The notes under the pieces are model-generated. The model saw nothing but the letters and a program-made list of their open reading frames with translations, searched no databases and was not told the DNA's origin. A program made the position numbers and the translations under genes. A stretch of 64,000 bases of DNA from Nitrososphaerota archaeon (lineage in GTDB: Archaea; Thermoproteota; Nitrososphaeria; Nitrososphaerales; JACPRH01). Shown here in pieces: positions 52,599 to 61,042 of the stretch. The DNA lies in NCBI GenBank assembly GCA_023379805.1, contig JAMCPI010000007.1, positions 104,068-168,067 on the forward strand, read 5' to 3'. Numbering within the stretch: position 1 is the stretch's first letter; every line of letters begins with the position of its first letter.

Positions 52599-52676
52599 GG
52601 TGCAGGCATGTGACTCCTGCACCCTGTGGGGAAAATATTGACCAGCCTGTCACCCTTGGCCGCCACAACCCCACCT
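52599..52676 (-). ncRNA. Candidate structured RNA, copy 2
   Basis: Near-identical counterpart of 18886-18956. Minus strand: GTGGGG...CCCCAC outer stem and a perfect GTGCAGG/CCTGCAC hairpin; an extra CTCCAT-GCTT-ATGGAG hairpin adjoins it (52674-52689). It begins about 80 bp after PQQ dehydrogenase 3 on the same strand. Confidence 0.5.
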
Positions 52677-52732
52677 CCATGCTTATGGAGCATTACATTC
52701 AGCGCGATACATTATTCCCAAAAATAGGGGTT

Positions 52733-52752
52733 GACGATCCTTTAGGATCGTC
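52733..52752 (-). terminator. Hairpin terminator of PQQ dehydrogenase 3
   Basis: GACGATCC-TAAA-GGATCGTC on the minus strand, followed by AACCCCTATTTTTGG. The structured-RNA candidate lies beyond it, so that RNA would need read-through or its own promoter. Confidence 0.8.
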
Positions 52753-52763
52753 ATCTATTCCAG

Positions 52764-54899
52764 TTACTTCTTCCGCATTGCAATTACTGCTGCAATTAGC
52801 GCTACTACAGCTACAGCTACTGCTGCGTAGGTTACTTCTGCAGGTAGTCCTGAAGTCTGTGTTTGTGTTTGAGTGACTGAAGTGGTTATGGTTTGGGCTG
52901 GTGCGTTTGAAGTCACTGTAGTGGTGGCAGTGGTACTGGTGGTCGCGGTTGTGGTAGATGTAGTTGTGGCAGTGGTTGTGGCGGTAGTGACTGATGTTGT
53001 TGTTACCGTCTGCGCGGTCGCTGCCTTTTCGTTCAGACCGATGGCGACGAGAGTGCCTGGGGATTGGCTGCCGACTACTCCATACTGTCCGAAGAACCCA
53101 GCGAAGGGAATTGTGCCTGCTACGATGAATATCTTGGAGTTTCCGTCAGAGTCTTTAGCTATTGTGGGGCCGATGAGGGTTGGTGATCCTATCGTTAAGG
53201 TGCTCAAGGGGCTACCTGTGTCTGCGTTGAAGAACTTCACGGTGCCGTCTGTAAAGGCGCTGAATACTGTTCCTCCGGTGACTACCATATGGGCGCGCTG
53301 GTTGCTAAAGGTGTATTGCCATGACCACTTTACATCACCTGTTTTGAGGTCTCTTGCTACGATTTTGGTTCCGCCATCCTTTCCAGGGACAAACATTCCG
53401 CCGGATGAAACTCCAAGGATCAGGGGTTTTGTTGTGATTGCTATGTCCATTAGTGCAGCATAGTGGTACACCGTGTCGGTTTCTGGGTTGTATGATTGGT
53501 CGGTTCCGAACGTCCCGTGTAGGAAACTGGGAACAATCGATACTGGTGCTGGGCCGTGATATTTGCTGTCCTCGGGCCACTTCCACTCAATCATGTCGTA
53601 TCGGCTGAATGGATCGGTGATGTGGGCTGTTCTCTTTCCAGGGTATGCTTCCTCGAACGCATCTTTGATGATAACTGGTTTTCCAGTTTTTGCGTCAGAT
53701 ACAATCCAGTGGCCTTCCTTGCAACCCTTAACGTAGACCTTGCCAAGACTTGGGCTGTCTACTAGTACCCCGCTCCAGTTGCAATCATAGTCATAAGGAT
53801 CACGAGGCATTGGTTGTTGCCACCATATTCGTTTGCCTGCATTCATGTCGATTGCTTGGATGGTGCTGCCGAAGAGTCTAGGTCCTCTTGTGACTGATAT
53901 GTTGGTCCAAGGATTCTGGTTTCCTGTGTTAATATATAGTATTCCGGTATCTTCGTCCACTACAGGTTGACCCCAGGATTGGGTGGCGCCTGCGGCTGGG
54001 CTCGGAATTTGATCCGGTCCGGGTGCGAAGTCCCATTCAAGGTTCTCACGTGCTTTAGCAGCCACATCGCTACATGGAATGTTCCGGAAGTATCCGATGC
54101 TACATTCCTGTAACGCCCAGTCCTTTGATTTTTGATCTTGCGGCGGTACGTTGAACACTCGCCACTGTACCTTCTGGGTATCCATGCTGACACCCATTAG
54201 GACTGCCCGGCCCACTCCAGGGGTGAGATCTGTGCTGCCTATGTTGTATATGAATTGGCGTCCTTTGTCGTAGGTGGCTAAGTTGTTTGTGCTGGCTGTC
54301 GTGATCTGATAGTTATAGATGCTTCCGGGAACATCCTTGCATAGGTCGGGTATGTCAAATTTAGTTTTGCCGGTCTTGGCATCAACCGCGTAGATATCGC
54401 AGGTCAATCCGCCAAACAGGACAACGTCTTGCCCTGCCCAGTATCTTATGCCGTGGAAGTGACCTGGGATAATCGACAGTGGAAGCCTTTTGCGCGCAGC
54501 TTCGAGGTCCACCTCATACTTGTTTACCCAGAGTTCTTTGCCGTTCTTCGCATCAACCGCCATGGTTACCATAGCGTTGGTTGTTATGTAGACTACTCCA
54601 TTAGCTATAATGGGTGGTGTGAGTGTTCCTTCAGCCGGGTTAAGGGCCTGTATTCCCTGTGGGGCTAACGACTTACTTGACAGTGGGAAAACCCATTTCA
54701 CCTCTAGATTCTGCACGTTGTTCTTGTTTATTTGGGTCTGCGGGCTGTAGTGCCATGCCCAAGAATTGCCGCCAGTGTACTGCCAGTCTTTATCGCTGTT
54801 TGCTAGGGGCGCTGCGAATGCTAATGTAGGTGTAAATGTGCCGAATGCTAGTACAGCGAGTAACATACAGTTGGTTATCCCGTTTTTGCTTGATAACAT
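52764..54899 (-). CDS. PQQ-type beta-propeller dehydrogenase 3, secreted and membrane-anchored
   Basis: 711 residues from ATG 54899. This start aligns with dehydrogenase 2 (both begin MLSSK) and lies about 25-30 nt after a TTTTATATG box; the longer frame from 54962 would start before the promoter. Signal peptide, propeller (GATQSWGQPVVDEDTG, PRDPYDYDCNWSG), Thr-rich stalk, and anchor ending AMRKK. Copies 1-3 are clear paralogues; this one has diverged most around the ligand-facing loops. Confidence 0.85.
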   Translation of the reverse strand: MLSSKNGITNCMLLAVLAFGTFTPTLAFAAPLANSDKDWQYTGGNSWAWHYSPQTQINKNNVQNLEVKWVFPLSSKSLAPQGIQALNPAEGTLTPPIIANGVVYITTNAMVTMAVDAKNGKELWVNKYEVDLEAARKRLPLSIIPGHFHGIRYWAGQDVVLFGGLTCDIYAVDAKTGKTKFDIPDLCKDVPGSIYNYQITTASTNNLATYDKGRQFIYNIGSTDLTPGVGRAVLMGVSMDTQKVQWRVFNVPPQDQKSKDWALQECSIGYFRNIPCSDVAAKARENLEWDFAPGPDQIPSPAAGATQSWGQPVVDEDTGILYINTGNQNPWTNISVTRGPRLFGSTIQAIDMNAGKRIWWQQPMPRDPYDYDCNWSGVLVDSPSLGKVYVKGCKEGHWIVSDAKTGKPVIIKDAFEEAYPGKRTAHITDPFSRYDMIEWKWPEDSKYHGPAPVSIVPSFLHGTFGTDQSYNPETDTVYHYAALMDIAITTKPLILGVSSGGMFVPGKDGGTKIVARDLKTGDVKWSWQYTFSNQRAHMVVTGGTVFSAFTDGTVKFFNADTGSPLSTLTIGSPTLIGPTIAKDSDGNSKIFIVAGTIPFAGFFGQYGVVGSQSPGTLVAIGLNEKAATAQTVTTTSVTTATTTATTTSTTTATTSTTATTTVTSNAPAQTITTSVTQTQTQTSGLPAEVTYAAVAVAVVALIAAVIAMRKK

Positions 54900-55115
54900 T
54901 GAAGTTTTCCTATCCGCAATGGCATATAAAATTATTGTAATATGGCAACTATACAACAACAAATATTCTTCTTAAACAGAAAAATTACTTAGACTACATA
55001 ACTGATTCCGGAGAAACATCAGCTATTAGCTAACTGTCTGCCCGCGTGTGTTTTGCCTTATCTAACTCAGAAAATTGCAACAGGGGTTGCGGCTACTAAA
55101 TTTTGCTTTGCATTC

Positions 55116-56081
55116 TTATTTCTGTTGATATGTTCCAAAGGTTGAGTGCATTCTTGCTATGAGTTCATTATTGTATTGGAGTAGGGTTATTGCTGTGGTT
55201 TCGGTGTTGGCTGAGCCTACTGGTTTTCCGTTTAGATCTGAGAGGCTGGTTATTCCTCCGTTTTGCTGCTGGAGGCTCCACAGTCTATTCTCAATATCTT
55301 TGTAGCTTTGGTTATTCTCACCTGATAGAGTTGGGTAGTTGAGGATTTTGGCTGCGTATAGGAGTAGGGCGAGTTTGTAGGTTGCGTATTTGCCGTCGGT
55401 TTTTGTTGCAAGATCGTTTACGCCTTTTCCGTCAAACATTCTGTAGGCTTCTTCGAAGTACTGGTTAGCAGCTATCCTGTTGCCTTTAAGATACTCATTC
55501 AAAGACTGGTAAATCAAGGTATCACCATAGATCCGCCAGCTCAACCGGGTTGACGACGAGTTGTGAAACTCAGCCATAACAACCCATCCAGAGTTCTGCG
55601 AAACAACAAGCTGATTAGCCCCCCGCATATCCTCAGAAACCGGGTAACCGAACAAAACCTCGAAGAACCCACTACTCTGATTAGTGTATGAGTGGATGGT
55701 CTCATTGATCCTGCAGCTCAGCTTAGCGTCATAGGGTTTGAGCGCCCAAGAAGCCAACAGATTATCAGAATACAACCAGAAAATCTGATTGTATCGATAG
55801 GTTTGTCCCCCTATCGTTCTAGTACCGGCGTCTTCGCTCTCATAGACGAGTCCCACATTTGAATCAAAATGGCTCTTGAGATAATTTACAGCAGAACCCA
55901 AATTACCTTCAGGCTGAACATCATTGTGCACTCTCAGCATCGGGATAAGAGGTCCGCATCCAAAGTCCCACACAAAAACAACAATAAACAGCAACAAAAC
56001 AAGCAGAACTAAAACGAGTATCCCAGTGATTACAATCCTCTTCTTCCTTTTCCCTACACTAGATTCCTTGGTGTGCAACAT
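55116..56081 (-). CDS. Membrane-anchored extracellular protein with helical toroid-like domain
   Basis: 321 residues: a basic N-terminus (GKRKKR), one membrane helix (about 17-43) and a large extracellular domain. Helical repeats such as DNLLASWALKPYD, YKLALLLYAAKILNYP and IENRLWSLQQQNGGI resemble six-hairpin glycosidase or terpene-cyclase-like toroids. The GGITSLSDLNGKPVGSANTETT segment is typical of such folds. Function unknown. Confidence 0.65.
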   Translation of the reverse strand: MLHTKESSVGKRKKRIVITGILVLVLLVLLLFIVVFVWDFGCGPLIPMLRVHNDVQPEGNLGSAVNYLKSHFDSNVGLVYESEDAGTRTIGGQTYRYNQIFWLYSDNLLASWALKPYDAKLSCRINETIHSYTNQSSGFFEVLFGYPVSEDMRGANQLVVSQNSGWVVMAEFHNSSSTRLSWRIYGDTLIYQSLNEYLKGNRIAANQYFEEAYRMFDGKGVNDLATKTDGKYATYKLALLLYAAKILNYPTLSGENNQSYKDIENRLWSLQQQNGGITSLSDLNGKPVGSANTETTAITLLQYNNELIARMHSTFGTYQQK

Positions 56082-56203
56082 ATGAGGCGTGTAACCCCGG
56101 ATGTCTTTAAGACTTGCCGAAGTATAACTAGGAACGGAATAGGTGTTAATTCGATCTGACTATAAAACCGGAACAGGTGCTAATGGATAAAGCACAACCG
56201 CCC

Positions 56204-56279
56204 CAAGACTTCTGTTTCATCATCAGGTGATGCAGCTCGCTCATTCACTTACTCTGCGTAGTTGCCGGATAATGGAGCA
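56204..56279 (+). repeat. Dispersed ~70-bp repeat, copy D
   Basis: Contains CTTCTGTTTCATCATCAGG and ACTCTGCGTAGTTGCCGG, aligned with copies A-C and E. CATCA/TGATG can form a short hairpin here. Confidence 0.6.
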
Positions 56280-56302
56280 TAACTGTCGCTGGAGAATTAG
56301 AC

Positions 56303-56324
56303 GTCTAACCGTCATCGGTTAGAC
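56303..56324 (-). terminator. Hairpin just downstream of the SWIM frame
   Basis: GTCTAACCG-TCAT-CGGTTAGAC, a perfect 9-bp stem 15 bases past the stop of the SWIM frame on the minus strand. A T-rich tract is lacking, so the terminator role is tentative. Confidence 0.45.
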
Positions 56325-56338
56325 GCATCATTTCCAGA

Positions 56339-56560
56339 TTAGTCGTGTTGCCATCTTCTTTGCCTTAGCTGCTGTCTTGCCTGTGCTGTGTGTTTGCATC
56401 TGTTGTTAGCAGCATAGGTTTTGCAATCACATTCTAGCCATCCGTCCTTGAGTATTGTTACCTTGTGAATAACGCCGTGAAGCCCTAGGCTAGGCTTAAC
56501 TTGATCCTCAATTAGGATGTGTCCAGTCGACTCTTCTTGATTTGTTGTAATTCTTCCGCC
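56339..56560 (-). CDS. SWIM-type zinc-finger protein, start codon unclear
   Basis: The frame is open for 73 codons and ends with WLECDCKTYAANNRCKHTAQ, a complete CxC...CxH SWIM finger, preceded by a coherent domain (HILIEDQVKPSLG, VIHKVTILKDG). No ATG, GTG or TTG lies in frame after the upstream stop; ATT 56551 is the only near-start. Either an ATT start, a frameshift, or a 5'-truncated gene. SWIM fingers bind DNA or protein. Confidence 0.5.
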   Translation of the reverse strand, partial: GGRITTNQEESTGHILIEDQVKPSLGLHGVIHKVTILKDGWLECDCKTYAANNRCKHTAQARQQLRQRRWQHD

Positions 56561-57508
56561 TCACCAGGGCAGAATAACCTGTACTATTTTACCTATTATA
56601 GAACGACATTCCATGTTAAACTTATTTGTTTAAGTCAGCACCTAGTTAAATAAAAAAAATAGTTACGCTAGCTTCCATTACTGACGGCGGCCTTGCTTAT
56701 ACGAAAGTAACTGTGAATGAGCCAACCTTTAACGTGATCATCATCACATATCTCCACAACGCCCTGACAGCAAAATACTGTCCTAACTTCAACCGTTCAA
56801 AATACACCCTGACCAGCCTTGCATCAACTCAACCAATCCAGCACAGTAAACAACACTCTTGCTAACACCACATGCAATTCTGACATAGATTTCAACAAAA
56901 ATATTGGGATGTAGTCTTGCAAAGCTGCATCATGAAACCCTGCAACTCCTGCATACCTAAGGTACTCCTAGCTGATGCAAACCAGCCATAATCAAAGCTG
57001 CCTTTATACAGGTATTTCATCGCTTTTTAAACCTCCCCCCCCTCGGACTATGGCAGCACTGGTGCTGGCGCACCAAGGCGTACTAGTTTAACCAAAAAAT
57101 GTTCCAAATAACTACCCGATGAAAGAAGGTATCAAACCGGTTCTAACAGCGAAAACCGCATAGATAGCCGCATTCACCTTAGCTTTACAACACTGGTTCT
57201 TGGTCCGCAAAGAGTAATAAGCCCCAGTCATCCAAGATCTAGCATGCAACAATCCAGAATATGTACAACACATAAGGTGCGCACTATGCTTGTTGGAAAT
57301 AATTATGAGTGCCCGGTATGCGCACAAATCGCGAGTCGGCCAAGAGGCCGAAGAGGACGCTAGCACACTTTTGCAGCGTCACCCCTTAGCAGCTAGATAA
57401 GCAAGCCTCCTGCTTTGCAAACGCATCGTGATAAGTAACGAGAACTGCTTTACTGTTCAGGCTTGCTTGTGTTACTTACCTGATATTCACCATTTTTCAA
57501 TCAATCAA
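56561..57508. other. Gene-poor stretch
   Basis: A 70-codon open stretch on the plus strand near 56660-56870 lacks a start, and a minus-strand frame at 57112-57366 has Cys/Ser-rich composition without a convincing domain. Neither is called. Short AT-rich runs are present. At 57499-57516 there is an AATC tandem repeat next to the integrase fragment. Confidence 0.4.
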
Positions 57509-57838
57509 TCAATCAATGCTGCTGCGGTTATTTTCGTAGAAGGCGGCTACTGCTTTAACGATGAATGTTTTACTTTGCTTAGTCTTTGATTTATCCGCTA
57601 ATTGATACTCCGCTATTCTTTCGGAGCTCACAGGCGTCTTACTCCTCGGTTTAGCAGCCATCTCATCCTTTCTCTCCGAAATTAGCTCGTCAGGGTTCTT
57701 CTCAGCCCATCTGCAGAAGACCTGAAGCGCCCAGACATAGTTCTCAACCGTCATATGCGGTAGCACAGAAACAAGATGCTCCTTCCACCGCTGAGCAGAT
57801 GCAAAATCAAGCACAGAAACATCAATCAACCTATTCAC
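57509..57838 (-). pseudogene. Tyrosine-recombinase N-terminal (core-binding) fragment
   Basis: 109 residues with the SAM-like core-binding pattern: SAQRWKEHLVSVLPHMTVEN, YVWALQVFCRWAEKNPDEL and KTFIVKAVAAFYENNR. The catalytic R...HxxR...Y domain that should follow is absent; the frame stops at a run of AATC repeats. Likely the remains of an integrase from a past integrative element. Confidence 0.6.
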
Positions 57839-57900
57839 TCACTACGATCAATAACGGCTCCGTCAATACAAGTGCATTATGCCAGCAAATAGAGACTCTG

Positions 57901-58161
57901 TTACCTAAGTTTGGTGCAAATTGGCTGGGCTTGTAGTGTAGGGAATATGTGAGTAAGGGAGGAGGAACCTATCTCAATACTTAGTCGCCTTCCTGACCAT
58001 TTTTCCCATTTATTCGGAGCTACCTGTTTTTGATCTGAAGGAGAAGATGAACGAAAGGCAAGCACAGAATCAACATGTCTCCCAAATTCAGTTTCCGAAT
58101 TTAATTGTAGCTCCCCTACGATGAAACGGTACTGGTATTGAGATGGGTTCAAGAAGGTCAT
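57901..58161 (-). CDS. Possible small hypothetical protein
   Basis: 86 residues from ATG 58161 (FIVGELQLNSETEFGRHVDS, later KWEKWSGRRLSIEIGSSS). The frame runs further upstream, but there it is antisense to the better-supported gene at 58219 and very Phe/Leu-rich. No family recognised. Confidence 0.3.
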   Translation of the reverse strand: MTFLNPSQYQYRFIVGELQLNSETEFGRHVDSVLAFRSSSPSDQKQVAPNKWEKWSGRRLSIEIGSSSLTHIFPTLQAQPICTKLR

Positions 58162-58218
58162 CCGGATGACCCCTACTTCAAGCAATCCTTTTAACTGGTC
58201 AGCCTCGGATGCGAGTAT

Positions 58219-58455
58219 ATGGTTTCTATCAGAGTCAAAGACAATGGAATATCGCCAATTGTTGAGAAGGGTCGTGAAACTCCGTTCAAGCAGGGTGAAT
58301 ATTATGTGTTTGAAGTTAAAGATGAGGTAGCGAAGTACTGGAACAAGCAAGCGCCTGGTCGAAAAGACGAAATCTGGAAACAAGCAAAAAAGGAAGGCAA
58401 AGACATCAGACAAATCCTAGAAGGATTCGTGTACAAACCAGCCCACAAAAAATAG
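58219..58455 (+). CDS. Small charged hypothetical protein
   Basis: 78 residues, ATG start. Lys/Glu-rich soluble protein (FKQGEYYVFEVKDEVAKYWN, KQAKKEGKDIRQILEGFVY). Composition supports this strand over the overlapping minus frame. No family recognised. Confidence 0.55.
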   Translation: MVSIRVKDNGISPIVEKGRETPFKQGEYYVFEVKDEVAKYWNKQAPGRKDEIWKQAKKEGKDIRQILEGFVYKPAHKK

Positions 58456-58470
58456 CCTCCACCCGTTAAG

Positions 58471-58530
58471 CCAGGGTTCTATTTCATCTTCGGTTGACGA
58501 ATGCTTACTTGCCTACTCTGCAAGGTCCTC
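58471..58530 (+). repeat. Dispersed ~70-bp repeat, copy E (3' part diverged)
   Basis: Contains GGTTCTATTTCATCTTCGG, then GCTTACTTGCCTACTCTGC, aligned with the other copies; after CTCTGC it diverges. Confidence 0.55.
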
Positions 58531-58758
58531 CTAAAAGTAAACGGAACCAAAAATAATGATAGGCTTTGTCCCAGCCAAATAAGGGATGAGGAAGCTGTCA
58601 TAAGGTGGAAGAAGTTGAGACGGTAATGGGCAGCCGGGTCACAATCTCTCTTTCCTTGACTTGATTGTTGTTTGCGAGTACGTGGAGGATGGTATCAAGA
58701 TCGTTTCACCGAACCTATTTACTCATATCAACGCCAATACTTATCCGGGGTTGAAAAA

Positions 58759-59172
58759 ATGACTCAAAATAAGATGTCTGATTATCCTAAGACCGGTACA
58801 ATACTGGCTATCTTGGGCGGTGTCGTGATAATACTCGGCGGGACCTTGCTTACATTTGTCTCTACATATATTCTTCCAACACTAAACTACAGCAATCTTC
58901 ACACGCCTCAAGGTCTCACAAACGCTAGCATCCCTAGCATAGTATCGGGCATAGTCGGAATAATGGGCTTGTTCGGGCTTGTCTCAGGAAGTATCGTGCT
59001 AGCATCGGCGGTGATGCTTCTAACCAGGCCAAGCCAGCATAGAACCTGGGGTGTACTAATACTGGTCTTCTCAGTCCTGAGCTTCTTAGGCCTAGGCGGC
59101 TTCGTCCTTGGTGCAATTTTAGGAATCGTGGGCGGTATATTCACGCTAAGATGGAACCCGCCGACCCAGTAA
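58759..59172 (+). CDS. Small four-helix membrane protein
   Basis: 137 residues from ATG 58759, supported by GGGGTTG just upstream; the longer frame from 58672 adds an unlikely N-terminus. Four membrane helices (about 13-35, 57-80, 92-108 and 112-130) with Gly-rich faces (LGLGGFVLGAILGIVGGIF). Function unknown; 101 bp upstream of a membrane-bound HTH gene that may share its transcript. Confidence 0.65.
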   Translation: MTQNKMSDYPKTGTILAILGGVVIILGGTLLTFVSTYILPTLNYSNLHTPQGLTNASIPSIVSGIVGIMGLFGLVSGSIVLASAVMLLTRPSQHRTWGVLILVFSVLSFLGLGGFVLGAILGIVGGIFTLRWNPPTQ

Positions 59173-59273
59173 GTAGCGAAGATTTTAGGAGAACCACACC
59201 AACAATCCGGTGGACACAAATTAGCGTGAGGAACTAACTCGGGAGTGAGTAGGAGGAGGGGAAAACAAACCAG

Positions 59274-59789
59274 ATGGAGAAGCTTAAGGTTCTAATGATA
59301 ATGCTCCTAGCCGCTACCACCGGGCTTGCAGCATCAATGTATATCCTAGCCCTAAGTCTCGCTCCCTCAGAATCGCCGCTTAACATGCTCGCACGGATTC
59401 TGACACGCGGCTTCTCACCGGATCTGCCCTTTCTAATACCGCTCTCGTCCCTGCTTTTCCTAAGCACTGTTCTAGCAAGCATGGTCGGGATCATCTACTT
59501 CCTCGTACTCCCTGAGATGAAAAACTACGTATCCGGCAATGGGAAAGACGCCATCTCAATAGTCCTTAGAACACTCAAGCCTGAAGAGCGGAAGGTGGTT
59601 GGCGTGCTGGACACCCACGGGGGCACCTATCTGCAGAAGTTCATCACAAAAGAAGCCGGTTTATCAAAGCTAAAGACGCACAGAGTCATCGCCACACTTT
59701 CGGAGCGAGGCATCGTCCATGTTGAAAAACACGGAAACACAAACGAGGTCTCGCTTGTGAAGTGGTTCCATGACGGAATGCACCAATAG
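59274..59789 (+). CDS. Membrane-anchored winged-helix regulator
   Basis: 171 residues. Two membrane helices (about 5-28 and 51-78), then a MarR/IclR-like winged helix (VVGVLDTHGGTYLQKFITKE, then KLKTHRVIATLSERGIVHVE). Strong purine-rich ribosome binding site (GGAGGAGGGG) about 14 nt before the ATG. One-component membrane sensor/regulator, possibly for the preceding membrane protein gene. Confidence 0.75.
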   Translation: MEKLKVLMIMLLAATTGLAASMYILALSLAPSESPLNMLARILTRGFSPDLPFLIPLSSLLFLSTVLASMVGIIYFLVLPEMKNYVSGNGKDAISIVLRTLKPEERKVVGVLDTHGGTYLQKFITKEAGLSKLKTHRVIATLSERGIVHVEKHGNTNEVSLVKWFHDGMHQ

Positions 59790-60071
59790 CTCCGAGAGCC
59801 TTGGGTCACAAGATGACATTGCTGCGTCTTTTGTCATGGCTTGAGGTATCTGTTAAACAAGAATTTTTTTGCGCAGGTAGCTATCGGTAAATCCCAGTTT
59901 GTTGTCATGAATGTTGTAGCCACTCGCTAAGAAGAAGCTAGCGATCTGACTTTGTCACTGTCAAATCTTAAGTTGTTTGTGCACAGCAGATCACTAGCTA
60001 GACGTCATCAATTCTAAACTACGTCAGTGGGCGTCACCTTTAAATATCCACTATTATAAAATAATGAACAC

Positions 60072-60617
60072 ATGTTCAAAAAATTAGAATTCGTAACGCC
60101 GACGCTTTTGGGCGTGTTCAGCCTCTTCCTAGAAGACCCGATACGGGAATATCACTGCAGAGAGGTGGTGAGAAGAGCCAATGTGAGTCTAGGCTCAGCC
60201 AACAAGATGCTTAGACTACTTGCTGAAAAGGGTTTCCTGACCAAAGAGAAGAAGGGTGGGATGGTGTTCTACAGGCTCAATGCGAAGAACCCTGCTGCTA
60301 AACAGTTCAAAATCTTCGTCAACGTGTATGCTCTGAAAGAGCTAGTGGACACACTGAGCGCGCATTGTAGAAGGATTGTCCTATTCGGCAGCTCTGCGCA
60401 GGGGACAGACGTGAAGGAGAGCGACATCGACCTGTTCATTCTCACACCAGATAAGGTGTGGGTAAGGAGAAAAATTAGCGCGTTCAATAACAGAAATACG
60501 AGGAAGATAGCGCCGATAATTGTGGATGCAAACGAGTTAGTCAAGCTGAAAAGAGACGATGAGCCCTTATACGACAATATCGGGAGCGGCATCACATTAT
60601 GGCAGACAACAGAATAA
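60072..60617 (+). CDS. MNT-type nucleotidyltransferase antitoxin with N-terminal winged helix
   Basis: 181 residues. Residues about 1-75 form a winged helix (REYHCREVVRRANVSLGSAN); about 90-125 carry the nucleotidyltransferase site VLFGSSAQGTDVKESDIDLF (GS-x-DxD). In HEPN/MNT pairs the MNT protein neutralises the HEPN RNase by AMPylation. The HTH fusion suggests it also binds its own promoter: TGAACA-CA-TGTTCA spans the start (60065-60078). TATA-like TTTAAATA about 30 nt upstream. Confidence 0.82.
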   Translation: MFKKLEFVTPTLLGVFSLFLEDPIREYHCREVVRRANVSLGSANKMLRLLAEKGFLTKEKKGGMVFYRLNAKNPAAKQFKIFVNVYALKELVDTLSAHCRRIVLFGSSAQGTDVKESDIDLFILTPDKVWVRRKISAFNNRNTRKIAPIIVDANELVKLKRDDEPLYDNIGSGITLWQTTE

Positions 60618-61042
60618 GCCCAGAGATCACGCAGCTACTTGCAGACAGAAAACTGCTTATAATTACACCCAAAAGAAACATGATACTCAAGGAGATAGAA
60701 GGTGCACAAGAAGACCTGAAGGACGCCGAGGATTCGCTTCAGGCAAAGAAGTTAAAGTGGGCCACGATACAAGCTTACTACTCCCTGTTCCACAGCGCCC
60801 GTGCACTGCTTTACTCTCGCGGGTTCAGGGAGAAGAGTCACTACGCCCTCTTCATAGCCATACGGGAACTTTTTCTGAACGAGCTCGGAAGAGATCTAGT
60901 CAGTAGCTTCGAAAACGCTATGGAACTGAGGCAAGAAGCGGATTACGGGCTCAAATTCTCCGAAGAAGGTGCAACAGAAACAATCAAGGGTGCAGCGGGA
61001 TTCTTAGCAAAAGCCAAAGCGCTTCTCAAGATAGAAGAATGA
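60599..61042 (+). CDS. HEPN-domain RNase toxin
   Basis: 147 residues. HEPN helices with AYYSLFHSARALLY and the RNase motif R-x6-H in SRGFREKSHYALF. Overlaps the MNT gene by 19 bp. Cuts RNA in the family; together they form a type VII-like TA pair. Confidence 0.82.
   Translation: MADNRISPEITQLLADRKLLIITPKRNMILKEIEGAQEDLKDAEDSLQAKKLKWATIQAYYSLFHSARALLYSRGFREKSHYALFIAIRELFLNELGRDLVSSFENAMELRQEADYGLKFSEEGATETIKGAAGFLAKAKALLKIEE

Noticed and set aside
56660..56870. Open plus-strand stretch giving ITDGGLAYTKVTV
   Set aside because: No start codon and no family; kept only as a possible remnant.
57112..57366. 84-codon minus-strand frame
   Set aside because: No domain, odd composition, no promoter or ribosome binding site, and it lies in a region of relics.
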